From positions 80,880,069 to 80,944,068 of the forward strand of contig CM065301.1 of NCBI GenBank assembly GCA_032871835.1: a stretch of 64,000 nucleotides of DNA, read 5' to 3'. The DNA is from Dipteronia dyeriana (lineage: Eukaryota; Streptophyta; Magnoliopsida; Sapindales; Sapindaceae). Positions 9,685-21,818 of this stretch are shown in pieces (position 1 is the stretch's first letter; the number at the start of each line of letters is the position of its first letter). The position numbers and the translations under genes are program-made. Under the pieces are notes generated by a model. It was not told the DNA's origin, did no database searches, and worked only from the letters and a program-made list of their open reading frames with translations.

Positions 9685-10652
9685 CGTTTGACCCTCTAGG
9701 TGTGTATTTGACTGAAATAAAATTCTGAGATAGTATGTACTGTCTGATGTCGTAAATCCACTTTACATAATTTAGATTTCCAAAACCTTCACCGTTAATT
9801 CATGAGACCACCGTTTTCGAGTTGCTCAAAATTGTGATCCCTTTGTCCGAAGAAAACTGGCAAGAAAGGACAAACATACAAGCTCTATGTTTGACAAGAA
9901 TTTTCAGCCAAGGTGGAATTAGCTGAACCTATAGAAGATGAAAATTGGCACAGAATGTTTCCACTTGTGTCTCTCAGAACACCCCCGATTCCAGTCTGAC
10001 CTGGATTTCCTCGAGCTGATACGATGACATTAAAAAAGAGCTCATTTTTCGAAGGTGGAATCCAGATGCTCGACTTTACAGGCTTCTCATTCACGCATTT
10101 TCCTTCAACATCCAGCAACAAAATCTTGATGTCTCCTTTAGACACTGGCCCAAAAATTTTGAACCACCCTGAACTTCACTGAATCTAAAGCCATTGGTAA
10201 GTAGGCTGATTTGGCATTAAATACCACACTATTTCTTATCTCCTATATAGCCCATATTATCGCATAGAACTGTAAATACCAAACCCTTAACCTTGACTTC
10301 GTTGGGCATAGCCTAACCCAACCTTTCATCCATACAACAACCGACAAACTGCAACATGCGGATACTCCTCATCAACCCATTGCTAACCTCCACAATTTCC
10401 ATGGCCACTCACATGGACTCTGGCATTTTACCATATAATGGATGGTCAATATTAGCCAAAATTGTCAAGCCAAATCTTACACGCACTTCCTGAACTAGCA
10501 TTATTTCCTTATGCACCTGCCACAAAAGAATTTCAACTTTCAGAGGATATATGTCTTTCCACAAAAAAGGACAAACAACCAAGCTGTTATTCTCCGCCAG
10601 ATTTCCAAACATTTTCTGAAAGCCCCAACCGAAATACACTCATTTGGATTCA
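9685..10652 (-). pseudogene. LINE fragment with RNase H and zf-RVT regions, copy 2
   Basis: The minus strand at 9885-10145 reads an RNase H-like stretch with GIGGVLRDTSGNILCQFS, the hallmark of the RNase H domain at the C-terminus of many plant LINE ORF2 proteins. The first catalytic Asp, expected in 'FNVDGS', is lost (FNVIVS). The zf-RVT-type region PLKVEILLWQ lies at about 10409-10639. The fragment aligns with 19527-20470 in copy 3. It lacks reverse transcriptase and is non-functional. The solo LTR starting at 10653 splits it. Confidence 0.7.
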
Positions 10653-12291
10653 GTAACACCTAAACCATTTAGGCCCAATAAAGGCCCAATTTGAAAAAAA
10701 AAAAGGATAGACGTGAAATGAAAGTGAATTGGTGAGTAAGCATTGGTTGTCTGTATAGTTGACAGACAGCTGTGAGCTTATTAACTAGCTCACAACTTTA
10801 GTTGTGTCTTTCCATACATACATAAATAAATATATATTGAAGGATAAACATGATCAGTTAGAAGCAGTAGAATCGAACGGAAGAAAGGAAAGAGAAGAAA
10901 GAAAAAGGAAAAGAAGTCAGTGGAGCTCTCTTGTGATATTGTAGATTTTCGGTTGATTCTTCTTTGATTTTCAGCCTCTAATTGGATTTTGTGTGATTGT
11001 TAAGAAAAGAAGACGAAGTAGGGGAACCTAGCATACTTGGTCCGAATTAAGCTTGACGTCTACGTTATGAGTGAATTAAGTTTTCAGTTTTGTTTTTGAC
11101 TCAAAAGTTTCCAGTTTTATGCTTAAAATTAATTGCTGCAAATCATTTAAGCATTTTATTTCTTTTGATGATTTATTGTGATTATACAGAGAACTGAAAG
11201 TATGTTTTACGCTTATATTAGCACTTAGAAATATTAGCTATTATTTTTATAAGTATTGAAAAGAGATTATGTATGATTTTTACAAAAGCACCATGTTTGT
11301 ACCCTTCCCCAGTTATGATTATTGTTGGCTTTTGTGGCTGTTCTACATATGTGTATGTCAGATGAGTCGTTCTGCACGTGTAAGACCATATGTAAAATAG
11401 TATTGAGTAGCTCTGCACGTGTATGACCAGAAGTTATTCCCGACTCTGCGTTTGTACGAAGAAATTCGGCTTACGTATTGAAGATATCCCTGGGTACTAA
11501 TTTGGTGCATATTAATATTTTATAAATTATCTTATTCTTGTTCAGAAAAGAGATGCATTCAGTTTATTAAGTACGAAACTAGATATATTATCTTTTACAA
11601 TGGAAATCTTTTGACATGATGAAATGATTTAGTATATATTACTGGATGCATATTGAAAAGTTGTTTAGAATGTTTTTACAAGTTTTCATTCAGTCACTGG
11701 GCATTAGAGCTCATTCTTTTACTTTAAAAATATTTTTCCAGGTAGCTGTTCGGTTGTGCGGACTCAGAAGTTTTGAGGTTGGCCACTCGATGACCTCATA
11801 AAGTGCAAGAGTCATGCATTTAAATTTTCATGTACATAATTTGAGGTGTTGTCAGCCTATTTGGCCTATCAGGCCTATTCGGTCTACTCGGTCTACTTGA
11901 CTTACTCGGTCATGGTCGGTTTCTTACTCGACCGTTGTCGATTTCTTGTTGGGCCGTGTTCGATTTCTTGCTCGGTCGTGGTGGGTTTCTTACTCAGCCT
12001 GTTTTGTTTTCAGGTCTGGATTTTGACTGGTTAGTTTTTAAAAGTGGTCGATTTCTGGTCCGATCGGTTTTTTTTTGACAACTTTTTGTAATGAACGAAA
12101 ATGAAGGACTTGCAGTTATGTACATTTTGTACTCTCCAATATTTTCAACATTTTCCTTATATTCTTTTTATGTTCAAAAGCTAGTATTTTCTATGGAATT
12201 TTAATCGAAATTATTTTATCATGTTAGTAAAAAATACAGCCCACAGGGCCTCCCTCTTGCTAGAAGAGAGGAGTCAGGGTGGGTCCTATCA
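10653..12291 (+). repeat. Solo LTR of the Del/Tekay-type family
   Basis: It starts (T)GTAACACCTAAACC and ends GGGTCCTATCA, homologous to the LTR at 8039-9684 throughout, but with host LINE sequence on both sides. Sister copy 3 shows the empty site: its ..CATTGGGACTGAACTT at about 20480 continues without interruption. The flanks ATTCA (10648-10652) and ACTGA (12291-12295) may be a decayed 5-bp duplication. A solo LTR is the usual product of recombination between the two LTRs of one element. Confidence 0.75.
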
Positions 12292-12690
12292 CTGAACTTC
12301 CAGGCTAACGCATCCAGAATGTCCCTTCTCACACATAAACATTCTAGTGCGTTCATAAAACATCTCCATTGATCTACTTCCCAACAGAAAAGTTGCCTCC
12401 TTAATTGAACATCCCATATCCAAATGGAATAAACAAATCTTCCATAACCATGCCATTCTGAAAGCCCTAACTGAAAAACACCCATGGGAACTGAAATTCC
12501 AGGCCAACACATCCGAAATGCCCCTTCTCACACATAAAAATTGTAGTGCCATCATAAAACATCTCCATTGATCTACATCTAAACAAAAAATTTGCATCCT
12601 CAATTGAACATCCCATATCCAAACGGAATCCACAAATCTTCCATATTCCAGTGCATCTCTACGTTGAACAAGATAAAAGTGGGTCAAACG
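12292..12690 (-). pseudogene. LINE zf-RVT fragment, tandemly duplicated, copy 2
   Basis: Two head-to-tail units of roughly 195 bp (about 12292-12487 and 12491-12690) both read, on the minus strand, the WIWDVQLR..FCW/FCL zf-RVT-type segment. The units have diverged from each other (for example CATTCTAGTGC against AATTGTAGTGC). The same duplication is present in copy 3 (20487-43110 and 43118-43300), so it predates the block duplication. A 146-codon minus-strand frame spans it but is only a LINE remnant. Confidence 0.7.
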
Positions 12691-12730
12691 AAAATTTATT
12701 AAAATTAAAAAATCATTTTCAAGTAACATA

Positions 12731-12825
12731 TCATTATAACGAGATGAGGTTGATCCGATTTAAAACCCCTCACACCTGTACAACGAGGTTATGGGTTTGA
12801 GTCCCCCCATTCCCAAAAAAAACCC
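12731..12825 (+). repeat. SINE-like tRNA-derived repeat, copy 2
   Basis: Counterpart of 1922-2014, with a better B box (GGGTTTGAGTCC) and an A-rich tail (TTCCCAAAAAAAA). Confidence 0.4.
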
Positions 12826-13554
12826 CGAATTTATGTAATATTGTATTCCATTAAATAAATAAAATTAACATACAGTTATTTCAAATAATTCTTTGAATTA
12901 AATAAGAATGAAGTAAAATATAACAATAACAATACAATTTTAATGAACCTGACGATAATGATTACAAATTTTATAATAATAATAATTATTATTTATTAGT
13001 ATAATTACTGGAATATTAAATAAGATTAGGGCTAGTAATTAAATTCATTTCACTTGCTGGTTTATATTTTTTAATAAAACTTACTTAAATATATTTTAAA
13101 ATGAAAATGAAAATGAAAATATTTTAAATATGTTTGGTATAAAATATATTTGGTATAAAATATATTGTTTTAATTTAATCATCAATATAAAAATTATTTT
13201 TAATTAAAATACTATAAACCTTATATACAAAAACCTATTATCCGTATATGGACGCCTATTGCAACGAAAGATATACCCCAAGTGATGTGGTCGGCGACAC
13301 TATTGAATGACCCTTATAATAGTTATTATGGTAATAACAATGAAAATACTATGATAATGAAATTAACAATATTTAATATGTATGTTACTATTGGTACTCT
13401 TATTTATTAATCTAATTTATTGATTCATTTAATACGATTGGCGCCCCTTGTTATAGTCAATTCACATGTGAGTATACTTTAGCATTTGTTTTGATGAATC
13501 AATAAAACTTGGTGGTTTGGTCCTACACTATCTCGGTCTATTTTCGATTCTTGG
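12826..13554. other. AT-rich spacer of duplicated block, copy 2
   Basis: Aligns with 2015-2734 and 43453-44170. A local duplication of TTTGGTATAAAATA near 13133-13160 is unique to this copy. No gene is seen. Confidence 0.6.
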
Positions 13555-13585
13555 ATATATATAGATGCATACATACATACATATA

Positions 13586-13657
<72 letters not shown>
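13555..13657. repeat. (TACA)n-(TA)n microsatellite, copy 2
   Basis: ACATACATACATATATACATACATATATACA runs into about 27 TA units. It is the equivalent of 2735-2834 but has no CA run. Confidence 0.85.
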
Positions 13658-13658
<1 letters not shown>

Positions 13659-13775
13659 AAGTATTACACTATTACATTTATTCAGAATTTCCTAGGAGGT
13701 TGGGGAACTCGAAACACAATCTCGTGCTACAGGTGTGAGGGGATTACCACTGGACCAATATCATCCCATCAAATA
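13658..13775 (-). repeat. SINE-like repeat on the minus strand, copy 2
   Basis: Same element as 2835-2950, with A-box-like TGGTCCAGTGG intact on the minus strand. The A box is closest to consensus in this copy and in copy 3 (TGGTCCAGTGG). Confidence 0.45.
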
Positions 13776-14136
13776 TATTTAAAATAAAGTGAACATTCAA
13801 ATCTTACACTTGCACAAAGAATGAAATAATAATGCATTTTTACTCTTTAATTTTAATTATTTGATTTTAGTGCAAAAATTTTATAGAAGAAAAAAAAATA
13901 TAATTTTGGTTTCTTTAAGTCCAAGATTTGATCAGATAGATTCAATCATAGTTTTGTAAAATGAAATTATGGGAATTCGTTCTTGATAAAATAAAAGTGT
14001 GAGTAAATGAGAAACTTTTTATAAGGTTGTTTTTGTTATATTAATTGTTTCATTTGCTGAGAGAAAAAAAAATTCAACTTGTTTCATAAATGAATTTATG
14101 ATATAATTAACTTTTTCTACTCCTTTAATAAAAAAA
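13776..14136. other. Spacer upstream of the LINE insertion, copy 2
   Basis: Non-coding AT-rich DNA matching 44358-44715 in copy 3. Copy 1 has lost it in the deletion that joins 3039 to GDSL exon 1. Nothing else is seen. Confidence 0.55.
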
Positions 14137-14141
14137 GTTTG

Positions 14142-15675
14142 TTGGCGAAATGGGTTTGGAGGTTTGGTAGGGAAAGGAATCAATTATGGAAAAGGGTATT
14201 GTGTGCTAAGTATCGGATGGTATTAGAGCACTAGTCCAAAGGCTTCTCCATTTGTCAAAGCAGTGGGCGGTTTGTTTGCGGTGGGATCCCTTTCGGCAAA
14301 GATCCTTAATGATTGTTTGAAGTTGTTGGTGGGTAGAGGGGATAGAGTGAGCTTCTGGGATGAGGTGTGGGTGGAGGATATTCCACTTAAAATCGCTTTC
14401 CCTAGGATTTTTGCACTGTCTATTAACAAGACGGGGAGAATTAATGAGTTTGGTTATTGGGAGAGGGAGGAGTGGATTTGGGATGTTAAGTTGAGGAGAA
14501 GGCTTTTTGGTTGGGAGGTGAACATCTGGAACGTTTTCCACTCTCTCATTGTAAGGTTTAAGTTGCAAAGTAGTGTTTCAGATTCACTTGCTTGTTTATT
14601 CTATCCAAAGGGCATTTTTTCTGTTAAATCCTTTCGTAATTGTATTGAAGACAGCAGAGATGACCCTTGTTCAAGTCTTTCCAAAGTGTGGAGTAGCTTC
14701 AGCCCTCCGAAAGTCGAACTTTTTATGTGGTAATTATTAAGAGATATAATTATGGTTCGCTGTGTGTTGATCCGGTTTGGGGTAGTTCTGACTGATGATT
14801 CACAGTGTGTTGTGTGGTAATATGCTGGTGAATTAGTGGACCATCTATTTTTATTATGCCCGTGGTCTTGGAAGGTGTGGAGTGCCTGCATGAGGTGGCG
14901 GTCGGTTAATTCCTCTGCCAACAAGAATGTTAACGATTGGTTATGTGGCTGGTCCGGGTTATGTCCAAGTGCGAATCTGAGGAGAGCATGGTCGACGATG
15001 TTTTACGCGGTTGTTTGGTCTATTTGGGAGGCCCGTAACCATATAGTTTTCAAAGGAGTGGCGGCTGAGCTGTCTTTGGTCATTGATATGGTAAGATTTA
15101 GGGTGGCTTGGTGGTACAAACACCATGGAAAGGGTTCTTCGGAACCTATAACAGTGTTGATGGAAATTTTGGAGATTTGCTGTTGTGATACAAGTCTTGT
15201 GAAAGAAGTTAAGGCTAAGAAATGGAGACCTCCCCCAGACGAATCCCTGAAATTCAACGTTGATAGATCTTTTATTTTCGAAATAGGTCAAGTTGGTATT
15301 GGAGGTATTCTTCGGAACTCAAAAGGTGAGGTGTTATGTTCTTTTTCCGCTTCGGTGGTTACCTCGGATGCCACTACAACTGAGTTACTTGCTATTCACA
15401 GGGCGTGTTTGCTTTGTACTTCAAATATGTCACTACAGGGGATTTCTATTTGTGTTGAAAGTGATTCGAAAGTGGCTATTGAATGGGTTAAGCAAGGAGA
15501 TTTTGGCAATCTTCAAACGGTTGTGTGTTATACCCAGAGGGAGTCTAATACTGTTGCGGATGCTATGGTAAAGAGGGGCCTCAACTTGGATGGGGAGGTT
15601 ATAAACTGGCATGGGCAGCAACTTTTATGTTTTGAGTTTTCCTTTGAGGTCTTCAATTCTGAAGTTTTCTATTAA
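14142..15675 (+). pseudogene. LINE ORF2 C-terminal part: post-RT, zf-RVT and RNase H
   Basis: The first codons read LAKWVWRFGRERNQLWKRV, the conserved stretch just after the reverse transcriptase domain of plant LINEs. Next come the zf-RVT region (WIWDVKLRRRLFGWE.. PPKVELFMW, then DHLFLLCPWSWKVW) and an RNase H domain (FNVDRS; GIGGILRNSKGEVLCSFS; a TTELLAI Glu; CVESDSKVA). The 279-codon frame at 14836-15675 holds zf-RVT end and RNase H, with the catalytic Asp, Glu and Asp all visible. It is broken upstream by a stop near 14230 and by lesions at 14733-14835 (TGGTAATTATTAAG). The endonuclease and most of the reverse transcriptase are absent, so it cannot mobilise itself. Confidence 0.8.
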
Positions 15676-15943
15676 AGTTCTATTGAGCTCTTTTGCTGTC
15701 GTTTCTGGACTTGATGAGGTTCGGTTGGAGTTAGTGATAGATTGGTTTGGGGTGTTTGTTCTAGTTTTTTCATTGGTTTTTAGTTCTTTGTGCTTGATGG
15801 CTTTTGCTTCCTTCTTTGTTTTCTTTTTTTGTCAGAAGGTGTTGTGTGCTCTGTTTTTTGTTGTGGTGCCTTGTTGCTTTAGTTTGGTGCCTTGTTTGTC
15901 TGGGTTGTTGGTTTTTTAATGATATTGCCGTTCCAAAAAAAAG
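15676..15943 (+). other. LINE 3' UTR and poly(A) tail
   Basis: T- and G-rich sequence after the ORF2 stop (TAA at 15673), ending with TTCCAAAAAAAA. Open frames here overlap on both strands and have the low-complexity composition of UTR (runs of Phe, Val and Leu). They are not genes. Confidence 0.6.
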
Positions 15944-16460
15944 TAAAAAAAAAGGAAGTACAAGTAAAGAAGTAATAAAAAAATTAATCAAACTAACAAA
16001 ATGTTGTAAAAATATAACAATACTAGCACAAGCAAAATAATTTTAGAAATACAGTTCAATTCTATATTATCGCAATTGTATCTTCATGTTAAACAGTTTA
16101 TTACTGTAGCTATCTTTCTAGAATTTTATATTTTTGTTTTTTTATTTAGTGTTACAGAAAAGTGTTGTTTAAAAACTGATCGTGACAATAGATAATATCA
16201 AATTATTATTTTTAAATAAGAAATCAACTTTTAAAAATTAACAAAATTTTGTTAAATGTTATTGTGTATTATTACAAACCATTAAAAAACTTAATATAGT
16301 GTTCATCCACATAATTCTAACATTTTATTATACATACATACATACATATATATATATAAGTAGTAATCAAACAATTCATATAAAGATAAAAGTTGGATTC
16401 TAAACATTCAAATTTTAATTATTTTGAGGCTGAGTTACAATAAAAATAAAAGGAACAAAA
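15944..16460. other. Upstream region of GDSL copy 2
   Basis: About 500 bp of AT-rich DNA aligned with 44720-45218. It contains TATATATATATAAG at about 16347-16360, roughly 100 bp before the ATG, which could include the promoter TATA; copy 3 keeps it at about 45103-45117. No other feature is seen. Confidence 0.4.
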
Positions 16461-18319
16461 ATGAGAAGTTGGACAAGTTATTTTCTTATGTTTTCCCATT
16501 TTGTTGATTTGTTTTTAGGGTCTAATGGAGATGTGTTTAGGGTACCACCGTTGAACGTTAATCAGAAGGATTTATTGAAACTTTTAGAATTGGGAGATGA
16601 CATCAATTTGATGTCCCGACCTTATATGTGTTTGGAGATTCTCCGATTGATAGTGGAAATAACAATTTTCTGCAATTGTCGTCCAAAGCTAATTACAAAC
16701 CGTTTGGAGTAGATTTTGCTAATGGGAAACCTACCGGTAGATTCAACAATGGTCGCATTGAAGCTAACTTCATTGGCAAGGATAAAAAAATATTGTGAGA
16801 TTTTTTTCATCTTATTTTTTTCATTTTCAAATTAATATATTAATTTTTTTTACTCATGCATTCGATGTGATAGCGCAAGTAGTCGGGTTTCCATTTCCTC
16901 CTCCATGCTTGGGATTGTCGAAAGCAGAGCAGAATACATTGCGAACTGGGGTGAATTATGCATCTAGTTCATATGGTGTTCTCCTTGATACCGGAAAGTT
17001 TTTGGTAAGTAATATAATAATACATGCTCATTTTATGAATGAAAAATTTAAGATTTAGTTGTTTATATAAAATTCATGTGAACGTTGAATCCTTGATTCC
17101 CAGATTACGGATGTATTAAAATGAGTTTAAAAATATGTTTTACCATATATTTTTTTATTATGGTTTGAACTCGATAGTCACAAACTATGACACTGGAATA
17201 CCAAAGGAAGAACATGCAAATATCTACATTATATTAGAATGATTTTTTATGTGGAAGTTGATTTTCTAGTAAACTTTTTATCATTAATTACAGAGTCCTT
17301 GCCTAACATTCGATAAGCATACTAGTCTATTTGAAACTACAGTGAAGAAGTTGCGACATTTGTTCGGTAGCCCAAACCAAATGGCTGATTACTTGTCAAA
17401 ATCACTATTTTTCATAAGTATAGGGAATGCTGATATAAGCACCGGCTAGGATTTACTTGATAACACCACGAAACAACGAACTCCTTTCCCAAAATTCGCT
17501 CAAGCAATATCCCAAAAGTTCTCCGATAATATAAAGGTAAAAAAATACAATCCATCTTAGATCTATCATACTTAAGTGTGTGGTAGTGTTTTCTTTCTCT
17601 TTGTCTTCACAGTAAATATATACAAGTTTCGTTTACTTCTCATCGGTCAAGGCAATTTCCAGAACCTTGACACAGTTTTGATAAACTGCACTCTAAAGTT
17701 TGTTTTGCTTTTCTTATTATGTTAGAGAATATACAGTCTGGGTGCACGTAAATTTTTAGTGAATAGTGTTGGAATGATGAGGTGTTCACCAATGGTATTT
17801 AACTCAGAGCATAAAGCGACGTGCGATGATGAATATAATGAGCATGCCCGAATAGTTAACAAGCTCCTTTCTGACCTGTGGCCAAAATTGTAATCCGAAC
17901 TCTTCGGTTCGAAGTTCATTTTTGCAAATGCGTACAAGGTTCTGGCAGACATCTTTGCTTTACCGAAGTCATATGGTAGGCAAATTAAAACTAAGTGTCT
18001 ATGTACTCCTTTTTATTTTATTTTATTTTTAAAAAGTGGAAAACCTCCAAACAAAACAATAATATACGGTTTATTAATTTTGTACAGATGTAATTTCCTT
18101 GCAGGCTTTACAAATACAAGAGACAGTTATTGCGTTGCGGCAAAAAATGGGACTAGACCTTGCATCCATAATATAGCTCCTTGCAATAACAAAAATGAAC
18201 ATGTTTTCTTCGATCCTTTTCATGGTAGTGAAACTACTCATTTCATATTAGCAAAACGTTGCTTAAAAGAATCGTCGATTTGTAGACCCATAAATTTGGT
18301 TGATTTCCTGCGAGCTTAA
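16461..18319 (+). pseudogene. GDSL esterase/lipase pseudogene, copy 2 (five exons)
   Basis: Exons 16461-16775, 16874-17004, 17294-17536, 17726-17975 and 18105-18319 total 1154 nt, one short of 385 codons, the normal size for a plant GDSL esterase/lipase. The start is chosen because the first 23 codons form a hydrophobic signal peptide (MRSWTSYFLMFSHFVDLF), implying secretion. Exon 1 has block I FGDS..DSGNNN, though out of frame; exon 3 has GNAD (block III); exon 5 has FFDPFHGSE with the catalytic Asp and His. Lesions: one A deleted near 16605; TAG at 17447 (Tyr codon) in exon 3; TAA at 17891 (Gln codon) in exon 4. The exon 1 donor is GC instead of GT. The protein could not be made. Confidence 0.9.
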
Positions 18320-18874
18320 GTCTCATACTAGTTTATAGCATACGAATTTCAAGTATTACATACAAAAAACTTAATGATGGGTGTGATATGTATATTACCT
18401 TTGTTTATTCATTATAAAGTAAATCCGATGACCATGCTTATGTATCGTATTTCTACGTTTATGAAGTTATAGAAAGACCATTTTAGTAATGACATGTAAT
18501 TTCCATTATTATTTTTATTTAATTATAGTCATTGTTGTGTCAACATTTCAACATTTATCACATGTAACTATATTATAAAATAATTGTGGATTCTCTCTAA
18601 TATGAGCATGTAATATTCATTTTTTTTTATCAGTCTAAATGATGGCCCTTCGTCACCAAACCACGTTAGACGTGATAAGTCAGCATATAAAATGTAGATA
18701 AGATATTGACAATATTAAATGGAAAGAGAGACTTAAATGTTTTGTTGTAAAAGAGTTGAAAATTTTAGAAGGAAATTAGAAAAAGTATCATATAGCAAAG
18801 AAATTTATACCTAAAAAATATTTGATATTAGGGTTAAATTTTGAAATTTCAACTAATTCTTTTCTCAAAATTTA
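18320..18874. other. 3' flank of GDSL copy 2
   Basis: Aligned with 5012-5580. The (TA)n tract of copy 1 is replaced by ATTCATTTTTTTTTATC. Homology ends after CAAAATTTA at 18874, the same word at which copy 1 stops. No gene. Confidence 0.6.
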
Positions 18875-19088
18875 AAACGGGGCACGTGCCCGTGTGGAGT
18901 CTTCTTAAATTTTCCAACGTTAAAATTCGACTTATGAAAACTGTTATTAGTGTCCACTTTGGTAGTTATAACAAACATGTAGACCGGTTTGGTTATAAAA
19001 AAAATTCTTAAACAACATGCACCTTAAAAATAAAGCTGAGACTTATTTCATAAATTACATTTTAGAAATTATTGAAATGTTATATATA

Positions 19089-19125
<37 letters not shown>

Positions 19126-19230
19126 CTTCGAAAGGTCAACAGTAAATGTTGCTTTGAAGTGTAAATGTATTGTCTAAGCTTCATCTTTTTAATACATCTC
19201 TAAGTTTTCTACCTTTTTTAAGAAGTTAGT
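18875..19230. other. Junction region between copies 2 and 3
   Basis: Starts with a perfect 12-bp palindrome GGGCACGTGCCC at 18880-18891 (G-box core CACGTG), then AT-rich DNA and a (TA)n tract at about 19088-19123. It has no counterpart in copies 1 and 2. The palindrome next to the duplication edge may be the end of a mobile element, but I cannot name it. Confidence 0.4.
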
Positions 19231-20598
19231 TTATTATAAAAAGCCATAAGGCAAAAAAGGCAAAAGGGTCCGATACACCTGAAGTAAAAACAGAGTAAGC
19301 AACAAAAAATTAAAGCCAATGGATTACACCTGTCATCAACTAAACTTATTACACCAGACCGCCCAAACAGAGGCTCATACAAGGAAAACAGGGAAGCACA
19401 GGAAATTCAGGAAATCACAACTTTAACCCTAAGTTCTCAGAACTAAATTCACCACACCTCAAACGGCCCACTCCAACCTTTCGTCGTTCGAACCAGATCT
19501 ATCTTTGGCCAATGTGTCAGCCAATGCGTTTGACCCTCTAGGTGTGTATTTGACTGAAATAAAATTCTGAGATAGTATGCACTGTCTGATGTCGTAAATC
19601 CACTTTAGATAATTTAGATTTCCGAAACCTTCACCGTTAATTCATTAGACCACCGTTTTTGAGTTTCTCAAAATTGTGATCCCTTTGTCCGAAGAAAACT
19701 GACTAGAAAGGACCAATGTACAAGCTCTATGTTTGGCAAGAATTTCAGCCAAGGTGGAATTAGCTAAACCTATAGAAGCTGAAATTAGGCACAGAGTTTT
19801 TCCACTTGTGTCTCTCAGAACACCCCCGATTCAAGTCTGACCTAGATTTCCTCCAGCTGATATGACGACATTAAAAAAGAGCTCATTTTTCGAAGGAGGA
19901 ATCCATATGCTCGACTTTACAGGCTTCTCATCCACGCATCTTCCTTCAACATCCAGCAACAAAATCGTTATGTCTCCTTTAGACCCTACCCTAAAATTTT
20001 TGAACCACCCTGAACTTCGCTGAATCTAAAGCCATTGGTAAGCAGGCTGATTTGGCATTAAACACCACACTATTTCTTATCTCCTATATAGTCCATATTA
20101 TAGCACAGAACAGTAAATACCAAACCCTTAACCTTGATTTCGTTAGGCATAGCCCAACCCAACCTTTCATCAATACAACAACCGACGAACTGCAGCTTGA
20201 GGATACTGCCCATCAACCCATTGCTAACCTCCACAATTTCCATGACCACTCACATGGACTCTGACATTTTACCATATAATGGACGGTCAATATTGCCAAA
20301 ATTGTCATGCCAAATCTTAAGCACACTTCCTGAACTAGCTTTCTTTCCTTAAGCACATGCCACAATAGAATTTTAACTTTCGGAGGACATATGTCTTTCC
20401 ACACAATGGGACAATCAACCAAGTTGTTATTCTCCTCCTAATTTTTTGTACATCTTCTGAAAGACCTAACCGAAATACACCCATTGGGACTGAACTTCCA
20501 GGCTAACGCATCCATAATGTCCCAACTCACACATAAACATTCTAGTGCCTTCATAAAATTGATCTACTTCCCTACCGAAAAGTTGCCTCCTCAATTGA
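19231..20598 (-). pseudogene. LINE fragment with RNase H region, copy 3 (left part)
   Basis: The 19527-20598 part aligns with 9685-10652 and 12292-12410; the 19231-19526 part is extra 3' sequence missing from copy 2. The minus strand encodes decayed RNase H (around 19750-20000) and zf-RVT-type (around 20213-20420, with PPKVKILLW) segments, all interrupted. The LINE continues at 43030 on the far side of the Athila insertion. Confidence 0.65.
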
Positions 20599-20603
20599 AC
20601 ATC

Positions 20604-21818
20604 TGATCAACTCCTAAATGAGCACCTGCAAAGGTACAGCCGTGGGAGTAGCACAATGATAAATAAGATTCATTCCATGAGGATTGATGAATTGATTACC
20701 ACAATTAATTGATTAAACTACTATTTATACAAGCAAATATTTGATGATTCAATTAGGCTACTAACACTAATTAAATATAAACTACTCATAGAATGCAACT
20801 AATGAAAATTAACAAGCAAGCAGGCAAGGCAATGTCACACACAAGCAAGTGATTGTATTACTATTAAAAACTTAGGCTAAGACGTTGAATCCACCTAACC
20901 AATCATCACCAATTTATAGACACACCATTATGAATACATTATGCAAGTGCACATGTAAACTCATGACACCCTCTATTAGTCTCTACTCTCTCTCTAGTAA
21001 TAGAAACAACACTTATATGCACCAATAACCTATCTCTTGATGGTCATCCAAAATACACACAAGTTCATTAAGCTTAGTGGTTTACTAAGTGAGTTCTAGA
21101 GAGTAGCCTTAAGTATTTCTACCTTACTAGACCTCTATAATGCATTTTATCGAGCACGTTGTGTGCTTCTCATCTTGGTGCATCACTTAACAACCAAATA
21201 CACATCAAATGCTAGCTAGACACTCAATGTTAATTAAAGCATGAAATACATATACACAAACACAAGCAATATGAATAAAGTGGTGGTCTTCATTAGTAAA
21301 TCATAGTAAAGGTTTCATCTAAGCCTTAGCCAAGATGAGTTTAGTTCATAATGTAAGAAATGGCTACAAAATATGTAATTTTCATACAAGCCATAAGTAA
21401 ATATAAGTGCTAAGTGAATAGAGAGAAATGTTAAGAATAAACTAAGTGTAGATGTCCTCTCTCATGGTTGGTGGAATATGCTTGACCTGCTTCTTCTCAT
21501 GATGCTCCCCTCTATGCTCTAAGGTTAGGTTACTGTGGTGGGAAATGGTGGGAAGGTTGGGTATTTGGTGTTTGGTAGAGTGGATTTGAAGTTTGGATTA
21601 TAGATTGAAGGGTTGTTTTAGTGATTTGGTGAAACATTTGGGTGGAAGATGAAGGATTTGAGTGAAAGGTGGTGTTTTAGGGATTTTGGATTGTAAAAGG
21701 AGGAGTTGAAGCTTAGGGTCATACAAGAGGTCTCCTGAATAGCTTAATAAGGGGTATTTATATGTTTAGGAATGAGGCACGAAACCTTAGAAGTTTTACT
21801 GAGTTGGACGGTTGCGCT
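20604..21818 (-). repeat. Athila 3' LTR, outer part (before the nested Copia)
   Basis: Aligns with 41471-42675 of the other LTR. It carries a TATA (TATAAATA on the minus strand at 21765-21772). The LTR is interrupted at 21818 in the middle of its GC-rich module and resumes at 31352. Confidence 0.85.

Larger units (their letters stand above)
14137..15943 (+). mobile_element. 5'-truncated LINE insertion with poly(A) tail
   Basis: Copy 3 reads straight through this point (CTTCAATAAAACAAAAGGGAAGTAC at about 44707), whereas copy 2 carries 1.8 kb between TTTAATAAAAAAAG and TAAAAAAAAAGG. The A-rich, imperfect TAAAAAAAG repeats on either side are the probable target duplication. The element ends ATTGCCGTTCC plus poly(A). 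It covers only the C-terminal end of ORF2 and the 3' UTR, the usual outcome of incomplete target-primed reverse transcription. The insertion postdates the block duplication. Confidence 0.82.

Noticed and set aside
14206..14568. Minus-strand 120-codon frame opposite the LINE
   Set aside because: Shadow of the plus-strand LINE coding sequence, which carries the recognisable zf-RVT and RNase H motifs.
15611..15919. 102-codon hydrophobic frame after LINE ORF2
   Set aside because: It starts inside ORF2 and runs through T-rich 3' UTR; opposite-strand frames overlap it equally well.
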